This document shows, in pieces, positions 6,147-6,728 of a stretch of 6,728 nt of DNA. The translations under genes and the position numbers were made by a program. The notes beneath the pieces were generated by a model. The model saw only the letters and a program-made list of their open reading frames with translations. It was not told the origin of the DNA and did no database searches. The stretch is from contig CAZFGL010000120.1 of the NCBI GenBank assembly GCA_964518645.1, forward strand, positions 1 through 6,728, given 5' to 3'. This DNA is from HGM13006 sp964518645. GTDB lineage: Bacteria > Bacillota > Clostridia > Oscillospirales > Oscillospiraceae. The stretch's first letter is position 1. The number at the start of each line of letters is the position of its first letter.

Positions 6147-6176
6147 CGGGTATGACCCCCTTTCTGAAAACTCGGG

Positions 6177-6728
6177 TTAGCCCTTGACTGCACCAGCCAT
6201 GACACCCTTGATAATATACTTCTGGCAGAAAATATAAACGATGATAATGGGCAGCACCGTCATAACAATGCTCGCCATCATGGGGCCCATGGACACTTTG
6301 CCATAACTGCCCCGGAAATACTGGATCAGGATGGGAATGGTCATATACTTTTTCCGGTCCAGCACCAGATAGGGCAGCAGATAGTCATTCCACAGCCACA
6401 TAGCTTCCAGAATGCCCACGGAGATCATGGTGGGCTTTGTCACCGGCAGAACCACATGGAAGAAGGTGCCGATGGGGCCACAGCCGTCGATCATGGCGGC
6501 TTCCTCCAGTTCCAGCGGAACATATTTCATAAAGCCACAGAACATAAATACCGCAAGTCCGGCACCGAAGCCCAGATAGATAATACAGATATTATAGGGC
6601 GTGTCCAGATTCAGCTTATCCGCCGTGGAGGACAGGGTAAACATCAGCATCTGGAAGGGCACCACCATGGAGAACACAAACATGTAATAGCACAGCTTTG
6701 TCCACCAGGTTTTCACCCGGGTAATAAA
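6177..6728 (-). CDS. Carbohydrate ABC transporter permease, MalG type (5' end outside window)
   Basis: This is the C-terminal 183 residues of an inner-membrane permease of the binding-protein-dependent CUT1 family. The EAA loop that docks with the ATPase is clear: EEAAMIDGCGPIGTFFHVVL followed by PVTKP, matching the pattern EAA, then DG, then F and P. Hydrophobic helices flank it (CYYMFVFSMVVPFQMLMF, IIYLGFGAGLAVFMFCGF, MMASIVMTVLPIIIVYIF), and the end IIKGVMAGAVKG is typical of MalG-like proteins. The frame is open to the window edge, so the GTG at 6716 is an internal codon, not the start. A full protein is usually about 280 residues, so about 100 are missing. Next to malQ, maltose or maltodextrin is the likely substrate, but that comes from context. 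A MalF-type permease and a binding protein are expected upstream. Confidence 0.93.
   Translation of the reverse strand, partial: FITRVKTWWTKLCYYMFVFSMVVPFQMLMFTLSSTADKLNLDTPYNICIIYLGFGAGLAVFMFCGFMKYVPLELEEAAMIDGCGPIGTFFHVVLPVTKPTMISVGILEAMWLWNDYLLPYLVLDRKKYMTIPILIQYFRGSYGKVSMGPMMASIVMTVLPIIIVYIFCQKYIIKGVMAGAVKG

Noticed and set aside
4875..6155. 426-codon plus-strand frame opposite malQ
   Set aside because: Antisense shadow. malQ on the other strand has all catalytic residues and its own ribosome-binding site.

Overview
The window looks like chromosomal DNA of a Gram-positive Clostridia-class anaerobe, probably from the Oscillospiraceae/Ruminococcaceae (Faecalibacterium-like) gut lineage. 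This rests on the RpoB sequence style, AG-rich Shine-Dalgarno sites (AGAAAGGGG, AAGGAG), sigma-A type promoters and fairly GC-rich genes with C/G-ending codons. The family assignment is inference, since no database search was possible. There are no insertion sequences, CRISPR arrays, tRNA or rRNA genes.

Layout. Positions 1-2216 (minus) hold the first 738 codons of rpoB, whose 3' end lies outside the window. Positions 2217-2600 are a busy divergent intergenic region. It contains a near-consensus rpoB promoter pointing left, a rightward sigma-A-like promoter, a 62-nt sequence that folds into a compact three-way junction, a rightward intrinsic terminator overlapping the rpoB promoter, and a separate promoter for the rightward genes. 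Positions 2601-4626 (plus) are a two-gene unit: a MATE-family efflux transporter and, 37 bp later, a Crp/Fnr-family regulator with an altered nucleotide pocket. A bidirectional terminator at 4625-4669 separates this unit from convergent genes. Positions 4668-6728 (minus) are a sugar ABC-transporter permease (5' end outside the window) followed 30 bp later by malQ (4-alpha-glucanotransferase), the end of a maltodextrin uptake and processing operon.

How the genes fit together. rpoB is not preceded by rplJ-rplL as in most bacteria and has its own promoter and a leader of about 180 nt. The MATE and Crp/Fnr genes are probably co-transcribed, with the regulator a candidate controller of the pump. 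The permease would import maltodextrins that MalQ rearranges in the cytoplasm.

The most interesting part is 2279-2448. A rightward promoter, a three-way-junction fold and a Rho-independent terminator lie in series, facing the MATE gene and antisense to the rpoB leader. This could be an unrecognised small RNA of about 135 nt, or an attenuator/riboswitch-like leader for the MATE operon. The fold would also form in the rpoB leader on the other strand, so the active strand has to be established.
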